From Caldifarciminota bacterium (GTDB lineage Bacteria; Hydrothermota; UBA3072; B12-G15), in NCBI GenBank assembly GCA_021163525.1, contig JAGGTX010000134.1, positions 1 through 7,750 on the forward strand: a DNA stretch of 7,750 bases, in the 5' to 3' direction. Below the pieces are notes generated by a model. It was not told the DNA's origin. It did no database searches and saw only the letters and a program-made list of their open reading frames with translations. Of this stretch, positions 6,574 through 7,750 are shown one piece after another. The translations under genes were made by a program, and so were the position numbers. How positions within the stretch are numbered: the first letter of the stretch is position 1; every line of letters begins with the position of its first letter.

Positions 6574-6597
6574 AATTGATTACGAAAAATTTGTCAA
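6569..6597 (-). promoter_or_regulatory. Putative promoter of the CARF-helicase operon
   Basis: On the minus strand, a consensus TTGACA (6592-6597) is 17 bp from TATCCT (6569-6574). Transcription would start near 6562, giving a leader of about 12 nt that carries AGGAGG before the ATG at 6550. The -35 half matches perfectly and the -10 matches at four of six positions. It lies wholly within the 61-bp gap between the divergent starts. Confidence 0.55.
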
Positions 6598-6611
6598 GAA
6601 AGGAGCAAATG

Positions 6612-7750
6612 ATGGGAAGAAAATGCCTTGTATCGCTTGTCAGTGCGCAAACAATCCCCAATGTCCTTTTAATAAAGGAACTTGGGAAGATGTATCCCAT
6701 TGATATTTACCTGTTTATCACTACACCTCGCATGAAAAAGGATAAGAAACATTCTTACATTATCAATGCCTGTGGTCTTGATGAGAAGAAAGTAAAACTT
6801 GTTGAAGTTAAAGAAGACGATGTGAAAGATACTCAGGAGAAACTTAAAACCTTCTTTGAGGAAGTTGGAGATGATGTTGAATTCATTGTGAATATAACGG
6901 GTGGAACAAAGTTGATGGCGATTGCTACATACGATTTCTTTATCGGGAACAAACCCCATGTTTACTATATTCCTTTTCCTCAAAATACTTACATTCAAAT
7001 ACTTCCTGAAAGAATAAATAATAGGTTCAAAATAAATACAAGGTTAACACTTAAGGAGTATTTAGAGTCTCATGGTATAGAGTTTAAGAAAGGTAATCCT
7101 GTAGGAAATCAAGGTATAACCCGTTCAGTGCTTAAATTTTTTATAAAGGATGATAATAATGCTTTTTTTGAAGTAATGAGAGAGCTTAGAAATAATAAGA
7201 AGGTTAGAAGGAAAAAGGGTATATATTTAGAGAAAATTAGTGATGTGATAAAAAAACTTAATCTTTCACCAGCAAGTATCAGGGATACACTTATCTCTTT
7301 GTTTGAAAAAGCAGAGTATGAAAATTCAGTTATATGGGAACAATTGCTGAGGCTCAGGAATGAGAATTTTCTTTCAAAGGATATAATTGAATTTTTATCA
7401 GGGAACTGGTTTGAAGAATATATTTACTTTGAGTTGCTCAGCAATATATCGGAAGAATTCTTGGCGGTGCACCTCTATATTCATAAGAATGGTGTTCCCA
7501 ATGACATTGATGTTGCATTGGTCCATGATAATAAATTCTATTATATTGAATGCAAAACTCTTTTGAAGGCAGGGGAGAAGGGATCAATACTGGGTGAAAC
7601 ACTGCATAAAATGAATTCAATTAAAACAAAGTTTGGGCTATCCGTGTATCCTATACTTGCCACCCTTGAAGAAAAAGAAAGGGATTTTATAAAATCCCAG
7701 AGTGACAGATTTAAGGATATGAGAATTAAACTGTTATCACGTGAAGATAT
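6612..7750 (+). CDS. card1: Card1/Can2-type CARF nuclease (3' end cut by window)
   Basis: This is a cyclic-oligoadenylate-activated nuclease of the Card1/Can2 (DUF1887) family; 379 complete codons are visible and no stop is reached. An N-terminal CARF domain (about 1-145) starts with CLVSLVSAQTIPNVL and carries the ligand-site motif NITGGTK (94-100). A middle helical, winged-helix-like region (about 165-260) follows. The C-terminal PD-(D/E)XK nuclease has GNWFEEYIY (264-272), NDID (297-300) and IECK (312-315), giving the Glu, Asp, Glu and Lys of a metal-dependent active site. Known members cut single-stranded DNA and RNA or nick DNA when bound to cA4. Little should be missing, given the usual family length of roughly 370-400 residues. 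AAAGGAG (6599-6605) suits ATG 6612 (6 nt spacing) better than ATG 6609. It is divergent from the CARF-helicase operon. Confidence 0.9.
   Translation, partial: MGRKCLVSLVSAQTIPNVLLIKELGKMYPIDIYLFITTPRMKKDKKHSYIINACGLDEKKVKLVEVKEDDVKDTQEKLKTFFEEVGDDVEFIVNITGGTKLMAIATYDFFIGNKPHVYYIPFPQNTYIQILPERINNRFKINTRLTLKEYLESHGIEFKKGNPVGNQGITRSVLKFFIKDDNNAFFEVMRELRNNKKVRRKKGIYLEKISDVIKKLNLSPASIRDTLISLFEKAEYENSVIWEQLLRLRNENFLSKDIIEFLSGNWFEEYIYFELLSNISEEFLAVHLYIHKNGVPNDIDVALVHDNKFYYIECKTLLKAGEKGSILGETLHKMNSIKTKFGLSVYPILATLEEKERDFIKSQSDRFKDMRIKLLSRED

Noticed and set aside
6551..6700. Longer N-terminus for the CARF gene, starting at ATG 6700 (50 extra residues)
   Set aside because: It would overlap the divergent Card1-like coding region by 89 bp and skip the good Shine-Dalgarno and promoter that serve the ATG at 6550. 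The extra residues look like an antisense shadow.
6669..6998. Minus-strand frame of 109 residues
   Set aside because: It is antisense to the CARF domain of the Card1-like gene, which shows clear family motifs, and has no ribosome site or recognisable content of its own.
1..7750. CRISPR repeat-spacer array
   Set aside because: Searched by eye because of the CARF genes. No regularly spaced direct repeats of 25-40 bp occur; the 13-29 ATGCATTT pair is only a short tandem.

Overview
The window comes from an AT-rich bacterium. Shine-Dalgarno sites (AAGGAG, GGGGAGG, AGGAG), sigma-70-like -35/-10 boxes and an NlpC/P60 cell-wall enzyme argue for Bacteria. I cannot name the lineage. No rRNA, tRNA or CRISPR array is visible.

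Layout. (1) Positions 3-203 form a ~200-bp element with terminal inverted repeats and no coding capacity, which looks like a MITE or REP-type repeat. (2) A plus-strand gene at 388-1596 encodes a protein-L-isoaspartate O-methyltransferase-like enzyme with a long C-terminal extension like those of peptide-maturation (RiPP) methyltransferases. A doubtful short ORF, possibly a frameshifted remnant, follows at 1646-1864. (3) Three plus-strand genes follow at 1918-4088: a J-domain protein with a glycine-zipper membrane segment and a C-terminal coiled coil, a two-helix membrane protein, and a membrane-anchored NlpC/P60 peptidase. The J-domain gene and the membrane-protein gene each have a promoter whose -10 box lies exactly 6 nt before the ATG. 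Both transcripts are therefore predicted to be leaderless, and both promoters carry the same TTTGCCCTTG string at the -35 region. (4) Convergent to these, positions 4104-6550 form a minus-strand operon: a CARF-domain protein and, 2 nt behind it, a UPF1/DNA2-like superfamily 1 helicase. (5) Divergent from that operon, with 61 bp between the starts, a plus-strand gene from 6612 runs off the window. It encodes a Card1/Can2-type effector, with an N-terminal CARF domain and a C-terminal DUF1887 PD-(D/E)XK nuclease.

The right half (4104-7750) reads as an accessory island of type III CRISPR signalling. Two CARF proteins suggest response to cyclic oligoadenylate (or a related nucleotide). One output is the Card1-like nuclease. 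The other appears to be a CARF sensor working with a separate SF1 helicase, a pairing I do not recognise as a characterised effector and consider the most interesting item here. The short divergent control region holds a near-consensus minus-strand promoter whose -10 overlaps a perfect 7-bp inverted repeat, a possible operator. The link to CRISPR is inferred from the families; no cas10, csm/cmr genes or repeats are in view.
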